Shown here piece after piece: positions 47,560 through 61,542 of a DNA stretch of 64,000 bases. The stretch comes from Cavenderia fasciculata (Eukaryota; Evosea; Eumycetozoa; Acytosteliales; Cavenderiaceae). Where the stretch lies: NCBI RefSeq assembly GCF_000203815.1, contig NW_004457624.1, positions 2,232,001 to 2,296,000 of the forward strand, given 5' to 3'. How positions within the stretch are numbered: position 1 is the first letter of the stretch; every line of letters starts with the position of its first letter. The notes beneath the pieces were generated by a model that did not search any database, had not been told where the DNA came from, and saw only the letters and a list, made by a program, of their open reading frames with translations. The translations under genes were made by a program, and so were the position numbers.

Positions 47560-48112
47560 ACCAAAAAAAACTTAATAGTCAAATCAAATCAAAACACTAA
47601 TAATGATGAATCAATCAATCATCAATCAAACCAAACCAAACCAAACCAAAAAACCTTCTACACAACACCCACACACAAACACACACAAACACATTTAATT
47701 ATACACACACACACACACAAATCAATAGCCATGGTACCCCCTTCCATTGATATATTAGAGAAAAGGGGTGATTCTATTTATATGTGTTTGTTTGTTTGTT
47801 TGGTGTGTGTGTTTGTTTGTTGGATGATAGAGACAGAAAGACACCTACCTGTAGAGGAAGAATTAATTATTTTTATCCTCCAATTTTTTTTTTTATTCTT
47901 TTTCTATTCTTTTCTTTATCAACAACTACTATTGCCACAACTAGACTAGTGTACCAGTAGTATAATTACTTTTTGTTTTCATTTATTATTACTTTTTCCC
48001 AATTATATTTATTATATAATATTAAATTAAAGAAAAAAAAAAAAGAGTCTAGAATCAAAAAGTTTGGTTCATTGTTGTTTTTTTTTGTAGTAATAGTAGT
48101 AGTTTGATAGTC
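47560..48112. other. Intergenic region with CA and TTTG repeats
   Basis: Contains CAAACC and CACACA tracts (47630-47720), TTTG repeats (47785-47820) and A/T runs. The short open frame at 47731 is compositionally random. It is the hslV 3' UTR and the upstream region of the next gene. Confidence 0.5.
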
Positions 48113-48958
48113 ATGACAATTAATAATAATAATAATAATAATAATAATGATAATAATAATAATAATAATAATCAACAACAATTAGAAGAAGAAGATGAAT
48201 TTAATTATTCAGAATTATCAACTGAAGAATTAATTTCAACGGTAAAAGATATGAGGGAAGCCTATTTTTATATAAAGGATAAATATTCAATGTCCAAAAA
48301 CCACTTGGACGACAAGAGCAAGGAAATCCAATTCCAAAGAAAATTGTTGACCGAAAGAGAAGACCTTTTACTACAGTTGCAATGGGATCCAAATCAAGAC
48401 GACACATATCTCTATCAATTGGGAGCACGTGATCCAAAGCAAGCAAACGAGATAAAGTTGCGAGCTCTTACCGATCAAATGCGTGTCATGGAGAAGGGCA
48501 TTTTCGATCGTGACGATCGTATCAAAGAATTAGAGAGACAAGTAGAATTGTTGACTCTTAGTCAAATCAGTCCCATCAACCATCACAACATTGTATCAAC
48601 AACTCAAAACCTCAACCCTTCCATTCAACGTGAAGGATCCATACTCAACATTCCCATCAAACATCAAATTTCACAATACCCAGCCAGTCAACTCACCCAA
48701 TCATTTGAGGATATTGAATTTAGTAATAGTACTTTTAATAGTGCAAACAATTCTCCATCAACTCCTGTTCCAAATTTTAACAAGGGTCCATCTCATCTCC
48801 ACAACAACCACAACAACAACAATTCTCCATCACAAAAAAAAGGTTTCTGGTCTCCTTCTTTTTTAACCAATTGGTTTGCTGATAAACAAAATCAAAAAGA
48901 TAATCATCATAATAATCATAGTAATGATATTCCTTTACATGCTGTTAAATCTGCTTAA
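48113..48958 (+). CDS. Coiled-coil protein of unknown function
   Basis: A single exon of 281 residues starting MTINNNNN. After the poly-Asn lead, residues about 30-150 form a charged coiled coil: FNYSELSTEELISTVKDMRE, AYFYIKDKYSMSKNHLDDKS, then TDQMRVMEKGIFDRDDRIKE and LERQVELLTL. The C-terminal half is Asn/Ser/Pro-rich and ends with GFWSPSFLTNWFADKQNQ, which might be a short binding motif. No family was recognised. The conserved look of the coiled coil suggests a real gene. Confidence 0.7.
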   Translation: MTINNNNNNNNNDNNNNNNNQQQLEEEDEFNYSELSTEELISTVKDMREAYFYIKDKYSMSKNHLDDKSKEIQFQRKLLTEREDLLLQLQWDPNQDDTYLYQLGARDPKQANEIKLRALTDQMRVMEKGIFDRDDRIKELERQVELLTLSQISPINHHNIVSTTQNLNPSIQREGSILNIPIKHQISQYPASQLTQSFEDIEFSNSTFNSANNSPSTPVPNFNKGPSHLHNNHNNNNSPSQKKGFWSPSFLTNWFADKQNQKDNHHNNHSNDIPLHAVKSA

Positions 48959-49093
48959 AGGAAAGAATCAAAGAAAAAAAAAAAAAAACAACAAAAAAAG
49001 TATTATTAATAAATTAATTTTTTTAAATGTAGATGAAGATCATTCATTCTCATTTGAGTTCATTCATTTATTTATTTGATTGATCGAAAAAAA

Positions 49094-50005
49094 ATGTTAA
49101 AAAGAATAATAACAAATAACAAATTAATAATTAATCAAGTATTACAACATAGATATTATAGTAGTAGTAGTAGTAGTAATGTTGTAGACTCTACTTCTTC
49201 TACCTCTGCTTCTCCTATAGTTGAATGTGAATATATAAAATTAGAAGGAAAAGATAAAGGAATTAGTGTAATAACATTTAATAGAGGACAAGTAAAGAAT
49301 GCAATTGGATCTACATTGTTGAGACAATTCAAGAGTCATTTACATCAAGTACGTTTTGACAATGAATCAAGAGTATTGGTTTTAAAGAGTAGTGTTGCCA
49401 ATACATTTTGTGCTGGTGCAGATCTAAAGGAACGTTCACAAATGGATCAAAAGCAAGTGGCAGAGTTTGTGTATGATTTGCGACAATCATTTTCTGATTT
49501 GGAGAATCTTCCCATTCCTACGATTGCAGTGATTGAAGGTATTGCATTGGGTGGTGGTATGGAGATGGCCATTTCATGTGACATGAGAATTGCAAGCAAG
49601 GCTGCCAAGTTGGGTCTTCCTGAAACTGGTTTGGCCATCATCCCTGGTGCCGGTGGTACTCAACGTCTACCAAGATTAATTGGTAGTTCACGTGCCAAAG
49701 AACTCATCTTTACCGGTCAAATACTCAATAGCTCGAGAGCTCTCGAGATTGGATTGGTAGAATACGAAACTGAAAATGGTCAAGCCTATGAAAAGGCTTT
49801 GGAAATTGCTAGACAAATCACAACAAAGGGTCCCATTGCCATTAAAATGGCTAAATTATCAATAGACAAGGGTATGAATGTCGATATTGCAACTGGCATG
49901 TCAATCGAACAACAATGCTATGCTCAAGTAATCCCAACAAAAGATCGTATCGAAGGTTTAACTGCTTTTAAAGAAAAAAGATCTCCACAATATAAAGGCG
50001 AATAA
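49094..50005 (+). CDS. auh: Enoyl-CoA hydratase, AUH/methylglutaconyl-CoA hydratase type, mitochondrial
   Basis: A single exon from the ATG at 49094 (upstream in-frame starts are non-ATG) gives 303 residues. The Arg/Ser presequence [20 protein letters not shown] suits mitochondrial import. The crotonase fold shows [13 protein letters not shown] (oxyanion hole), [39 protein letters not shown] with the catalytic Glu, and the C terminus [17 protein letters not shown]. This end is nearly identical to human AUH, which hydrates 3-methylglutaconyl-CoA in leucine breakdown. The close paralogue ECHDC2 is the main alternative. Confidence 0.88.
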   Translation: MLKRIITNNKLIINQVLQHRYYSSSSSSNVVDSTSSTSASPIVECEYIKLEGKDKGISVITFNRGQVKNAIGSTLLRQFKSHLHQVRFDNESRVLVLKSSVANTFCAGADLKERSQMDQKQVAEFVYDLRQSFSDLENLPIPTIAVIEGIALGGGMEMAISCDMRIASKAAKLGLPETGLAIIPGAGGTQRLPRLIGSSRAKELIFTGQILNSSRALEIGLVEYETENGQAYEKALEIARQITTKGPIAIKMAKLSIDKGMNVDIATGMSIEQQCYAQVIPTKDRIEGLTAFKEKRSPQYKGE

Positions 50006-50149
50006 ATTAATAAATAATTATAATTTATTTGAAGGTTCATTGCTTGTATTATTATTATTGTTGGTATTAATATTTGGACTAAATTTGAATTAAACTTTAA
50101 TTAATTAATTAATGATATTTGATTCTTTATAATAATAATCGATTCGTTT

Positions 50150-52159
50150 TTATGATTTATACCTTTGATTTTTAAGATCTTGTTGTTCTTTTAAAAGTTG
50201 ATAATATTCTTGACTATGTTGTTCAATGATGGGACCAATCCAATCTATAAATTCACCAATCAATTCAGAGGCAACCTCTTTGAGTGTTGTTACATTTTTC
50301 TTTTCTTGTACACGTGCAACCAATTCTCTTCCGACGGCACTACTCATCATTTCCCAAAAATTGGCTTGACTCAATGTCCATGAACCATTGTATTGACGTA
50401 CATTCATTGAGAAATCAAATTGCAAATCAATTCGTTTCGAGTGTGAATTGATATAGGCTACAATTGGATGTGCCATTGCATTACTAATATATGATAATTC
50501 TGGTGTATATATTGGTGCTACAGAATATAAATGATTTAATGATACCATAAAATTTAAATGTAAATTTTTAAATGGGTCTAAAAAAAAGAAAAAGAAAAAA
50601 AAAGAAAAAGGAATAAATATATAAAGTTTTGATTTTTGTTTCGATTTGATTTCTCTTTTGTTTTTAGTTTACCTTTATCAATTGGAATGATACCATGTTC
50701 AAGAGTATCAATTTCAGTTGTTAAAATATCAGATTCTGAAAAGTTTGGTAATAATAGTTTTAGATTAATATCAAAGGTACCTTCTTTAATCCAGCCAAGT
50801 GGTCCAGTTGCATTGCGAGAAAGCATTTGGATGTTGACTCCATCGATTTTTAATTCTCTTTGATCAAAACTTTTAAGATGTGAAGATGTAGTGGTTTCAT
50901 ATTGAGGAATGGTATAGGTAAATAGAGATCCATCAAATTTACCAACAATATTTTTACTTGACAATAGATCATATAGAATCCATTGTTTTCTAAATCTATC
51001 ACTTTCCAAACTAAATACTGATATTGACAATGGTCTATGTGTCATATCTGGTAAATAATATGTAACCAATAAATCTTTAATATCTAATCTATTAAATACA
51101 AAATCTCCTCTTGATCTAAAAAAAATAGAAATAGAAAATAATTGGTTAGTATCATTTAAATTATTATTTAATTTATAATTATTTGAATTCTTTTTCTTCT
51201 TACTTTTTTCTTCTTGGATAAGTAGCAGAAGAATAATTTAGTAAAATACCTTCAGTTCTTCTATCAAATATACCACGAACACCAGATACAAGACATTCTT
51301 GAATGATTCCTTTACCTTCCAACATCCAAAGAATACTGAGTTTAATATCAATGTGTTTAATATTTAGCTGAATGGTTGATAGACGTTCATCTCCTTTTGG
51401 TTTTCTAGAGACCGTTACATTTTCCAATCTAATGTATCCAGTTTTCCATTCACCTCTTGCATGTTCAAATGTAATTTGAATGCCCGTATTATTGGTTAGA
51501 TATTTTCCAATCTTTTTTGCGGTCCATTCTGAAAATTCAAATGTATTGGCAATCCACAAGATTAAAGATACCAATGTCGTAGTACCCAAAATAATAAGTG
51601 ATCCCGTTCCAAATAACAGCCAACTAAATATTGCAAACATTTGATCAGATGTTATTGGTCTATGTCTGGTTAATATAAATTTAATCTTATCAATTAATTT
51701 TGTTGTATATATTATTATTGAATTTGATGAATTTGATGATGAATTAGAAGAAGAAGAAGAGGAAGAGGAAGAAGAGTTTTCATTTTTATTATTATTGTTA
51801 TTGTTATTGTTATTATTGTTATTATTAGTTGCAAAATATCTATTATTATTATTAAGGTGATTATATACAAAAGGAGATGATGATGAAGAAGAAGAATAAA
51901 TAGGTTTATGTGATTTTAAAAGATTATTAAATGAATTGTTTAATATAAGAGATGTTGGTAGTTTTATATTATTCAATGATCTTGTAATCTTTCTATTTAT
52001 AATAGTTGTTGGTGTTGTTGAACTAGTAGTAGTAGTAGTAGCGGTAGTAGCAGTCGGAGTTATATAACTACTACTACTTTGACAAGCTTGTAAAAGAGAG
52101 GATGATGATGTTGTTAAAGTACCACCTCTCTTTAATAGATAAAGTTGAACTCTATTCAT
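50150..52159 (-). CDS. mdm31: Mdm31/Mdm32-family mitochondrial inner membrane protein
   Basis: Exons 52159-51204, 51115-50673 and 50577-50150 give 608 residues. A Ser/Asn-rich presequence (first about 160) is followed by RPITSDQMFAIFSWLLFGTG and a transmembrane segment (LIILGTTTLVSLILWIA). Then come GIQITFEHARGEWKTGYIRL, the PRRKKSRGDFVFNRL join, and DPFKNLHLNFMVSLNHLYS near the end. These are conserved blocks of yeast Mdm31, which shapes mitochondria and nucleoids and supports cardiolipin-linked lipid transport. Recent work places Mdm31 with bridge-like lipid transfer proteins. Introns are 88 and 95 bp. Confidence 0.85.
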
Positions 52160-52459
52160 TTGTTATTCAACTTTTCTCTATTACTCTCTGTCTGTCTGTC
52201 TAACTATAACTATTTATAATTATCTCTTTGTTGCGAAAAGACAAGAAAACAATGAATGGATGGTTTGGGTTTTGGGTAAAAAAAAACAATTAAATCCGAA
52301 AAATCGCCATTTTTCATGAAACGATGCACAACAACTCGGATGGCATTGTTGGGTAATGATGATGTTGGTGATGTTCAAACCACATGTTGTGTAACGCTCC
52401 CTTTTTCGCTATTATTTCTTGCTTTCTCTTTTATTTATTTTAGTTTTAGTTTTAGTTTT
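52160..52459. other. Gap between mdm31 start and the ammonium transporter end
   Basis: The 300 bp are AT-rich with TCTG and TTTTAG repeats. They presumably contain the mdm31 promoter; no feature was recognised. Confidence 0.4.
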
Positions 52460-54147
52460 TTAGGAAGGTCTATGATAAGGACCAATAGCCCCACCATGGT
52501 GCCTAATATCCATTCCAGTGAGTTCAACATCACTATCGATTCTTAATAATTGATATCTTTTTAAAATCTTGAATAAAATATATGATAATACAACACACCA
52601 AATAATCGTTGCTCCAATTCCAATCAATTGAATAAATAATAATTTAAAACCCTAAAAAATAAAAAGAAAGAAGAAAAAGAAATGTTAATATTATATCTAT
52701 TCTTTTTATAGTCCTTTGTTTTTTCTATTTCTATTTCCTTTTTTTTTACTTACACCTTGAATAACACTTAAATAATTTGTTCTATTTTGATAAACAGAAT
52801 CAACAAGATCCCTATTTGAAAATAAAGATGCACATATACTACCCCAAATGCCATTGGCCAAATGAACCGAAGCACTTTGGCATGGATCGTCGACTTGGTA
52901 ACGTAGCAACATCTTTGAAAATGATAAATATACAATGGCAGATCCAACTCCAATAATTATTGAATAAAATGGCTCAATAAAACCAGCACATGAACTTGCC
53001 GCTACAAATCCAGATAATAATCCATTGATTACAATCTTTAGATCATATTTTTTACTTGTTATTAATGTTACAATCACTGATGTTACCATACTTATTGATC
53101 CACTTAGAGTTGTTGAAACTATAATTAAAGAAAATGATTAATAAATATCATCTATCCATCTATTTTTATCTATCTAACTTACTTGCACCTCTAGAGGCAA
53201 TAACACCTTTGTTAATATCAATACCAAACAACATTGGATGTAAACCATAAAATGTAAACCAAAGTATCATTCCTCCAATACTTGATAATACTATATTATG
53301 TTCTGCCAATACTAAAGGTCTACCAGTTTCTAAATCAAATTTACCTAATCTTGGTCCCAACTAAACGAGATATTAATATAAATATATTTGTCTATTTGTC
53401 TATTTGTCTATCTTATCTCAATTACATACAATAATAGTACCAACTAAACCAATTGAACCACCAAGTATATGAACAACCATTGCACCTCCATAATCTATAA
53501 CACCTAATTGATATAACCAACCAGTTTGATTCCATACCCAATGAGCAACCAATGGATAGACTATACTAGGTACAATACTATTGAGTATGAGATAGGCAAT
53601 CATTTTAGTTCTCTCTGATACCGATCCATTGATAATGGTACATGCAATCGATGAGAATGCCCATTTAGATACCCATGAATAATAATCCTCTTCTCTTAGT
53701 GTAAAGAAACTACAACACGCTACAAAACTATTCGAATAGTTCTTGCCTTGATCAAATGCAAATGAATAACCCAAACCAAAAAAGAATATTGCACCCAAAG
53801 CAGTTGTAATCAAGTTTTTAAATAATATATTCTTTGTATTCTTTCCTCTAACCATACCTGCTTCTAAAAAACTAAATCCTGCTTGCATAACTAAAATAAG
53901 AGTAAGAGTAGGTATAGATTATATATATCTTTTATACTTTTAATGTTTACTTACAAATAACAAGATAAGATGATCTTAAAACCCAATTATAATCTAATAT
54001 TTGATTGATTCTCTTTGCAGTTGCATAAGAGGGTATATTTGATGAATCATACCATACATTATCATCTTGTTGAAATTGACTACTAACAATCTCTATCAAT
54101 GTAAATATAAATATAATTGACCATAATGTTATAACTGCTGTTGACAT
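52460..54147 (-). CDS. amt: Ammonium transporter (Amt/Rh family)
   Basis: Five exons (54147-53955, 53890-53430, 53360-53183, 53118-52754, 52651-52460) give 462 residues. Family blocks are VIFMQAGFSFLEAGMVRGKN, SGSVSERTKM as NGSVSERTKMIAYL, VIDYGGAMVVHILGGSIGL with the conserved twin-His helix, GGMILWFTFYGLHP, VASSCAGFIEPF as AASSCAGFIEPF, and the cytosolic tail ELTGMDIRHHGGAIGPYHRPS. The tail's D..HG motif is the trans-regulating element of Amt trimers. Dictyostelids have several Amts that control slug-to-fruit choice through ammonia sensing. Which paralogue this is cannot be told. About eleven membrane segments are expected. Confidence 0.92.
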
Positions 54148-54252
54148 GTTTACTACAAACAAACAAATGTCAATATAAAAAAGATATCAGAGATCTCAAA
54201 CATGTCGATTTTTTTAAAAAAGAAACATGGAGACCCAATTAAAATGATTTAT

Positions 54253-57200
54253 TTATTTTTTAAGTGGAGGTTCAAGTTCATTAGGTTGAAAAGATGATGA
54301 TGATATTGAATTATTATTATTATTATTATCACCATTAAGAATATCTATATAACTGGTATTACTACTACCATTTCCATTACCATTATTTTGATTTTGATTA
54401 TTATTATCAAAGAATAATCTTTTACCTTTTGTTTTACCTGTTGTCGTCGTTGATAAAGAAGAAGTACTACTACTACTATTACTATTACTATTATTATTAT
54501 TATTTGGATCAAATTGATCATTTCCAAGTGGTGAAGATGGAGTAGTTGAAGATGAAGTACTGGATGATAAAGAGGATGATGAGGTACTACTATTACTATT
54601 ACTACTACTCGTTTGTAGAGATGATGATGATGGTGATTGTGGAGGTAGTTTAATGGTTGATTTTGGTGCAATATTCATATTGATTGATTTTAATTCTTTA
54701 GAAGGAGTTTTACCAATACTAAAAGACCCTGCCAATTTAGTTGGAGTACCTTGATCATTAAATGGTGGTTGTAATGGTTGTTGTTGTTGAGATGGTGATG
54801 GTGATGGTTGTAATGGTTGAAATACACCATGTTGTTGTGATAAATTTGATTGTAATTGTTGTGGTTGTTGTTGTTGTTGTTGAGATAATAAAGAAGAATT
54901 ACTTGATTGACGATTTAGAGACATTGGAGATATAGTAAAATGAGTAGGTATCAATGGTTTACTTGGAGACATTATAATTTTAGTTGGTGTAGAGTGATAT
55001 TGTTGTTGGTGTTGTTGTTGTTGTTGATGTTGATGAAGATTAGCCATTAATCGACTTGGGGTATTTTTAAATCTTTGAATAATGGGATCTGCCAAAGGTA
55101 AGAATATTTTGTTGTAAAATGCAACAATGTCACCAGGTGTATTATTGGTCAAAATCACCTCTTTGTAATAGACTTGTGGCGTACCAGTATTTTCTATAAT
55201 GTTTTTAAATGATATCGTATGTTGATTTAATTTACACAGTGCATAGATACTACATATCACAATAATCTCCAACGTTCGATTATTCAACAAACTCGTAAGC
55301 TCTGTCACTATTGCCATCGACGCCGTTATAATATGTTGTATCATTTCCTTTGGTAAATTTAATATTGAACAAAACTTTTTACATTTTGTACTTAGATATT
55401 GTTGTATTTTTTTATATATAGTCTAAAAAATAGGTAAAGTAAAAGTATTAATATTATTGGTCAATCCAAATATAAATATGTATACATACAATAAATAATT
55501 TTGAAGGGTTATTGTTATTGTTATTTGGTTGATTATTTTTAGAAGGAGAAGATAAAACTTGATTTGTCATTAGTGGTTTGTTATTATTATTATTATTATT
55601 GTTATTATTATTTTTGACAGGAGTTGAAAATACTTGAGTTAGATGATTATTATTATTTATATTATTATTAGTTTGATGATTATTGATTGGAGGTAATTGA
55701 TCACGAGATTTTTCAAATAATGGGAAAATGGGAGAACCAGTGGACCAAGCATATTTTTCTATAATCTGGTCATCAATCTTTGAAAAATGATTGATCAAGT
55801 TTGTTGGAAAGGCTCCATCGATTTTAATTATATTATCAATGATTCGACAATATGAAAATGGATGGACATTGAAAAGTTTGACAAAAAAGGGAAATTCAAC
55901 ACTAACCAATTTATAGGCATGCGCCACAATTTCAAAACATGTAATCAATAATGATTTATGAAATTCTCCATGCATTATAAAATTTTTAAATGTTGGTGAC
56001 TAAAAAAGATAATTAAAAAAGATATATTAGTATTAATTCTTCTTTTTCTATTTTCCATTTCATTTAATTTACATTTGAACCAATTCTAGCCTTTTCAATA
56101 TTTAAAATCTTTTCCAATAAATAATAATATAATTTAATACCATAAATTGATCTTTTGTTTTCCTTTTCAATTCCTCCTGAGGAACCAACTTGTTGAGATA
56201 GAAATGGTTGAGCCAAATTTAACGCATCACAAGCCATTGTTTGAATAAATTGAACGTTTTCTTCACCACAATCTTTGACAAGATCCTTTAAATCTTGACT
56301 TGGTTCAGCTTGATAGTTTTGAATCGATTTTTTAATCCATTCAATCATTGATAAACTTGAACTAATTGGTGTTTGTGGAGGATTTAATTTCATTTGTTGT
56401 TTAACAGGTGTTAAATGACCTCCTCCATATTGATTATTATTATTAGTATTATTAGTATTATTTATGTTGTTATTATTATAATCTCTAAATTTAGAAGTTG
56501 GAGTTGATATTGATGTAAAATGATGATTTGCCTTGAATGGAGTTCCAATGATTTCCTTGTCAAATAAAAACATTCTTTCATCAATATCTCCACTTGAATA
56601 ATATTGTTGTTCATAATTTTTGTTTAAATTGTTATAATTTGTCATTAATAATGTTGAATTGAAAAATGATTCATTATGATTATTATTATTCATATTATTC
56701 ATATTATTTGTATATTTTAATATATTTGATTTTTTCATCTAAAAATAAAAAATAATAAATAAATATTAATATTTCTTTCTCTTATTCTTTTCTTCCTTCT
56801 ATTTTCTTTTTCTATTTTCTATTTTCTTCTTACCATTTCAATATAAATCGAAAATGTTTTTTCATCCAAATCTTTAATATTTGAACCAACCTTTTTAGTT
56901 AGAAAAGGTAGGATTGAATCATTTTCAATTGGAAGCATCGTTGTTGATCTTTTAAATGAATCTGGTGAATGGATATAGATAAAGTCAAGACTACATAATA
57001 ATAGGTTGATTGATTTCATGAGATCGGGTACTTGATTGACAAACAATCTACTCTTGCAATACAAGTAGATGAACCATCCAATTGCCAATAGTTCCTTTGG
57101 TTCCTTGCTATCGAAATGGAACAACAAAGAGTACAACTCTTCATACTTTCTATACAATATATTCATAATAACAAATGATTGTTCCAAATTTTTAAATTGT

Positions 57201-57891
57201 TCCTCTACCGCTTTTCCCAATCCCATCCATGCTATAAATCTTGGTAATGGTACTTCAAAAAATTCTTTTAACCTAAAGAAAGAAAAAGAAAAAAAGAAAG
57301 AGTGTAAGTAAGGGAAGGAAAGGAATGGAATGATATTGTTTCCATTATTTCATTCATACTTGATATTTGTTAATTTTAATAATTGAGATAGGTAAACTGA
57401 ATTGAATGATTGTTTTGGTGTTGATGAATCCTTTGGGTTTCTATAATAGTTTTTCAATAATACATTAAACTTTATATTTCCAGCTACAAATAATGAGCAT
57501 GCAATATAATGTTTTTGATCTGAAGCATTTATCTAAAAGGAAGGTAAGTTAGAATCGATGAGTCTATTATCATAGTCTCTCTTTTCCTTCTTCATACATC
57601 TGATGATAATTTTAAATCTTCAATGAGTGCCCATGCAGTTGCACTTGTATCTTGATCGATATTCAATGTCGATATAAAGTCTTGAAACTTTTCTTTTAAT
57701 ATTTCTAAACTTAATTGTTGTGTTTCTCTTAGACTATCAACTGCTGCAACCAATTCATCAATTGATCCTATATATTTAAAAAAAAAAAGAGTAGGTATGA
57801 ATAGATTTGTAAAATGTCAAACTACATAGTTCGTCGCGATGTTATTGTACGTACCTTGACTAGTTGACCTTGATAGTATAGTATCATCCAT
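54253..57891 (-). CDS. rblA: Retinoblastoma-family tumour suppressor (RblA-like)
   Basis: Seven exons (57891-57855, 57767-57598, 57532-57360, 57272-56834, 56738-56073, 55999-55490, 55422-54253) give 1,054 residues. The N-terminal cyclin-like part includes YYRNPKDSSTPKQSFNSVYL and FIYLYCKSRLFVNQVPDLMK. Pocket A includes KLYYYLLEKILNIEKARI and FHKSLLITCFEIVAHAYKLV. Pocket B includes LEIIVICSIYALCKLNQHTI and GDIVAFYNKIFLPLADPII. A spacer and tail rich in Asn/Gln/Ser follow, with multiple TP/SP Cdk-like sites. RblA represses cell-cycle genes and favours differentiation. Its partners E2F/DP are not in the window. Confidence 0.9.
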
Positions 57892-58106
57892 TTTATTAAT
57901 GTATAACTAACTAACTAATACTCTCTGTTTCTTTCTTTCTTTCTCAAAAGGTTATATTAGTATTATTAAACATGTAAACTCTAAATTAATGAGGTAATGA
58001 CATTGGGTAGTAAAAAAAAAAAAAATGATTTTCGTATTTTGGCGCGAAACTAAAACTATTTAATTATTATTTATTTGTTTTTCTCGCGCAAAACTAAACT
58101 ATTTAA

Positions 58107-59388
58107 TTATTTTTTTTTAGATTTTTTTTTTCTTTCTACAACTGGTGTTGATGTTGTTGATGTTGTTGATGTTGTATTATCCATTTCATTTTCCATTTCT
58201 TTTTCTAATTGTTTTTCTAATTGTTTTTCTAATTTCCTTTCTAATTTCTTTTTTTCCTTTTTAATTTTATCGATTGCAATGCCAAGTCGTTTACTTTTAA
58301 ACTTTGGTTTTAATTGTCTTTGTTTACGACCATCTCTTTGTGGTTGCTGATTGAGAGGGATGAAGAAACGAGAATTCCAACTGTTGGCAGTGGCTGTTTT
58401 ACTGCTTTCTTGGCTATTCAATACTCTGAGGATGGGGTTTAGGACAAAGTCGATTCTTTCATTGGACCAACCAAACTTTTCAATGGTGAGACAACGCAAC
58501 GATTCGATGTCTGGGTGTGTCCAAGTGAACGGTTCCTTTGAACTATTGACCTCGGGATTGATAAATGCTTGAACCACTTGATCCGATGGGAATGTGCTAG
58601 CAAGTACAAGATTCTTTTTAAGGAGAGACATAAAGTTTGGATGATCGGTTGGCTTGCTACCGTCTAGTCCAGAGATATACTTTTTAAAATCTTGTAGGTT
58701 TTCAAACTCTGCCAAAATCTCCATTGCATTGACTATACCAATTCCATGAACACCTGGTGTGTAATCACACCCTAAAAGCAATGCCAATGAAATTAAATCT
58801 TGTCGTTCGAGTCCCATCAATCTTTTAATTTCTTTGGGTTGGTATTTTTGTGGATCGTGTTGAAATAGATTTCGATAGACTGCCATATCGGGCTGACTAG
58901 CAAATAGTAGAATATCTGAATCGTCAGTCACCACTCCATCCACAAATCCAAGATTATAAAGTTCGGCACATTGTGATTCAGCTTCGGTTGGACTAGTTAT
59001 AAATGGTATACCAAACATTGACAACAATTCATGACATTCCTTTAAAATATCATTGGTAATTGAATGTACACTTCTAATTTGATTTGATATTTTTTGTTCT
59101 ACACTAATTTGTTCTAATCCTAATTCCTCCTCCATTCTTTCTCTTTCTTTTGATGTAAATTGAAATGTTTTTAATGAAGAGGGAAGTGGATCGATAATAT
59201 CTATTTTCTCTTTCTCTTTTTCTATTTCTTCTATTTCTTCAATTTCTTCAATTTCTTCTATTTCTTGTACTTTTTCCTTTTCAATTTCAATTTCAATATC
59301 TTGTTCAAAAATATCTAAATCATCAAATTTTGATTGTTGAATTTTGTTATTATTCTTTTTTGGTGATTCATTATTAATAGTTTGTTGT

Positions 59389-59467
<79 letters not shown>

Positions 59468-60797
59468 CCAACTCTGCAAATACATGACCTTCCAATTCAT
59501 TTTCTTTAATCATTTTAAAACATAATGGGCATTCCATAAATTGAATTTCTTTTGGTTTTTCAATTATTTTAACTACTTGCATTACTTTTTCTTCTTCTTC
59601 TACTATTACTACTTTATCCTCTTTAACTTTTTTTACTTTTTTATCTATATCTATTGGTGGTCCATTTTCATCATCATCATCATCAATTTTAAATCGATTA
59701 ATTTTAAAAATTGGTGTATTTGTTGTTGTTGTAGTTGAAGTAGAAGTGGTTTTTGTTGTATTGGTTGTCGTGGTTGGCTGATTATCATCATCATCTAAAT
59801 CATAATTATGAACCATATTATTATTATTACCAAAATCCAAATCTAAATCTTCCTCTTCATCTTGTTCTTCATCATTCTCAACTTCAAATTGATCAATATC
59901 AACTGGAGGAAGTATATCATCAAGATCTATATCCTTTTCCTTTTCCTTTTCTTTTATAAAAGAATTTAATAAATTATTATTATTATTTGTATCAAAACTT
60001 GATCTAATTGAAATACCACCCATAACTGTTTGATTATCTAATTGTGTCGTTATTGGTGTATTTTTCTGTTTTGTTGGAGTTGCAGATGAAAGTGCCTTTC
60101 TTGTAATAAGAGTTTCCAAACTATTGAAATGAGGTGATTTTGATGGAGTACCAAAATGTGCATTTTCAACCTTGTAAGGTGTCGTATCGCTTGTAGATTT
60201 TCTTTTCTTTTTTTGAAATGATGAAGGTGTCGTAGGTGTAGTGAATGAATTATCATGTTGTTTTTGTTGTGATAATAATACTTTATCGGTGAATGAACTT
60301 GGTGTACCAACCACCGCCACCGATTTGGTTGGAGTTGATACAGGTGTATTATTTTTATGATAAATAAATAAACTACCATCATTTGAAGTTGTTTTAACAT
60401 CATCTTGCATTGAATCATAAATACTATACATCCTTCTTGTTATTTTTCCTTTTTCCAATAAACTACCCAATTGAATGGTTGAAAAATCATTTGGATTCTA
60501 AAACAAGGTAGGTTAATAAAAGCAATCATTCATATCTCTCTCTCTCTCTCTCTCTCTTTACATACCTTTTTAACTGAATTGATAACCTTTAATTTATCAT
60601 TTGCTTGCTTTTCCACTTTTAATTGTGCTAGTATCTCTAATTGAATATCTTTTGGTAATTCATTAAATGATTTACCATCAATTGATCGAGTTGTAAATTG
60701 TTGTTGTAAATTTGTAATTTCTAAATATTTTTTAATACTTGACTCATCTATTTTATCACTACTAATACTACTATCAATGCTATCAATATCAATTGGT

Positions 60798-60839
<42 letters not shown>

Positions 60840-61542
60840 TTTCTATTATTACTCATAATACTATTTAAAATTTGATGTTGTTCTTCTATTAATATTTCAT
60901 CTTGTTCCTCTTCTTCATCTTGCACTTGTTGACTATCATCAACACCGTCTTCATCGTCGTCTTTATCTTTTGGTGGTTCATCAATTTGATCTTTATCATT
61001 AATGATTTCCAAATCATCATCTTCAAAATCAAATTCAAAATCATCATCTATGAGATCTTGATCGACACTATTGATTGTTAAATCACCAAGTAATTCCTTT
61101 TTATCTAAACCTTCCAATTGTGATTTCAATGTTTTAATCAATAATACTCTTCTTGCATTCTTTTCAATTGCATTTTGTGTCTTTTCTCTTCTTTTTCTTC
61201 TTTCATCCTAAAAATAATATATATAAAAGTTTGTTATAGTTGTACTATATTTGATCTCTCTTCTTCTTCTCTTCTTACAATAGTTTTTTGTTTTAAAAAA
61301 GGTACAGAACCATCAAATACAAAGATAGGTCTAACCTTGAATGTTAGTAGTTTCAATATTCTCCAAAAGAAACCAACTAGATGTGCATTTGGTGTAATGT
61401 CACCTCTACCATCCTTTAGCGACGACAAAAAGGTATGAATCCAAATCGATGCATCAATCGCTAGCACCTTGTCTTGTAAACTCTCCAAATCAACCTTTTC
61501 TCCACATTCTTGTACTAAATCCCAGAGTTTAGGTACTCCCAT
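58107..61542 (-). CDS. repG: XPG/Rad2 DNA-repair endonuclease (ERCC5 homologue)
   Basis: Exons 61542-61279, 61207-60566 and 60497-58107 give 1,098 residues. The N-nuclease domain starts at Met1 (MGVPKLWDLVQECGEKVDLE) with VLAIDASIWIHTFL and RPIFVFDGSVPFLKQ. A long acidic, Asn/Gln-rich spacer with a polyQ run (about 59386-59466) separates it from the I-domain: FITSPTEAESQCAELY, DGVVTDDSDILLFA and LLLGCDYTPGVHGIGIVNAM. The Lys-rich end ERKKKSKKK is probably a nuclear signal. XPG cuts 3' of lesions in nucleotide excision repair. The large spacer separates XPG from FEN1 and EXO1. It ends 216 bp from the rblA start. Confidence 0.93.

Noticed and set aside
47731-47949. 72-codon open frame rich in Cys, Val and Phe
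   Set aside because: Made of TTTG and TTTTTATTC repeats between genes; no start context or homology.
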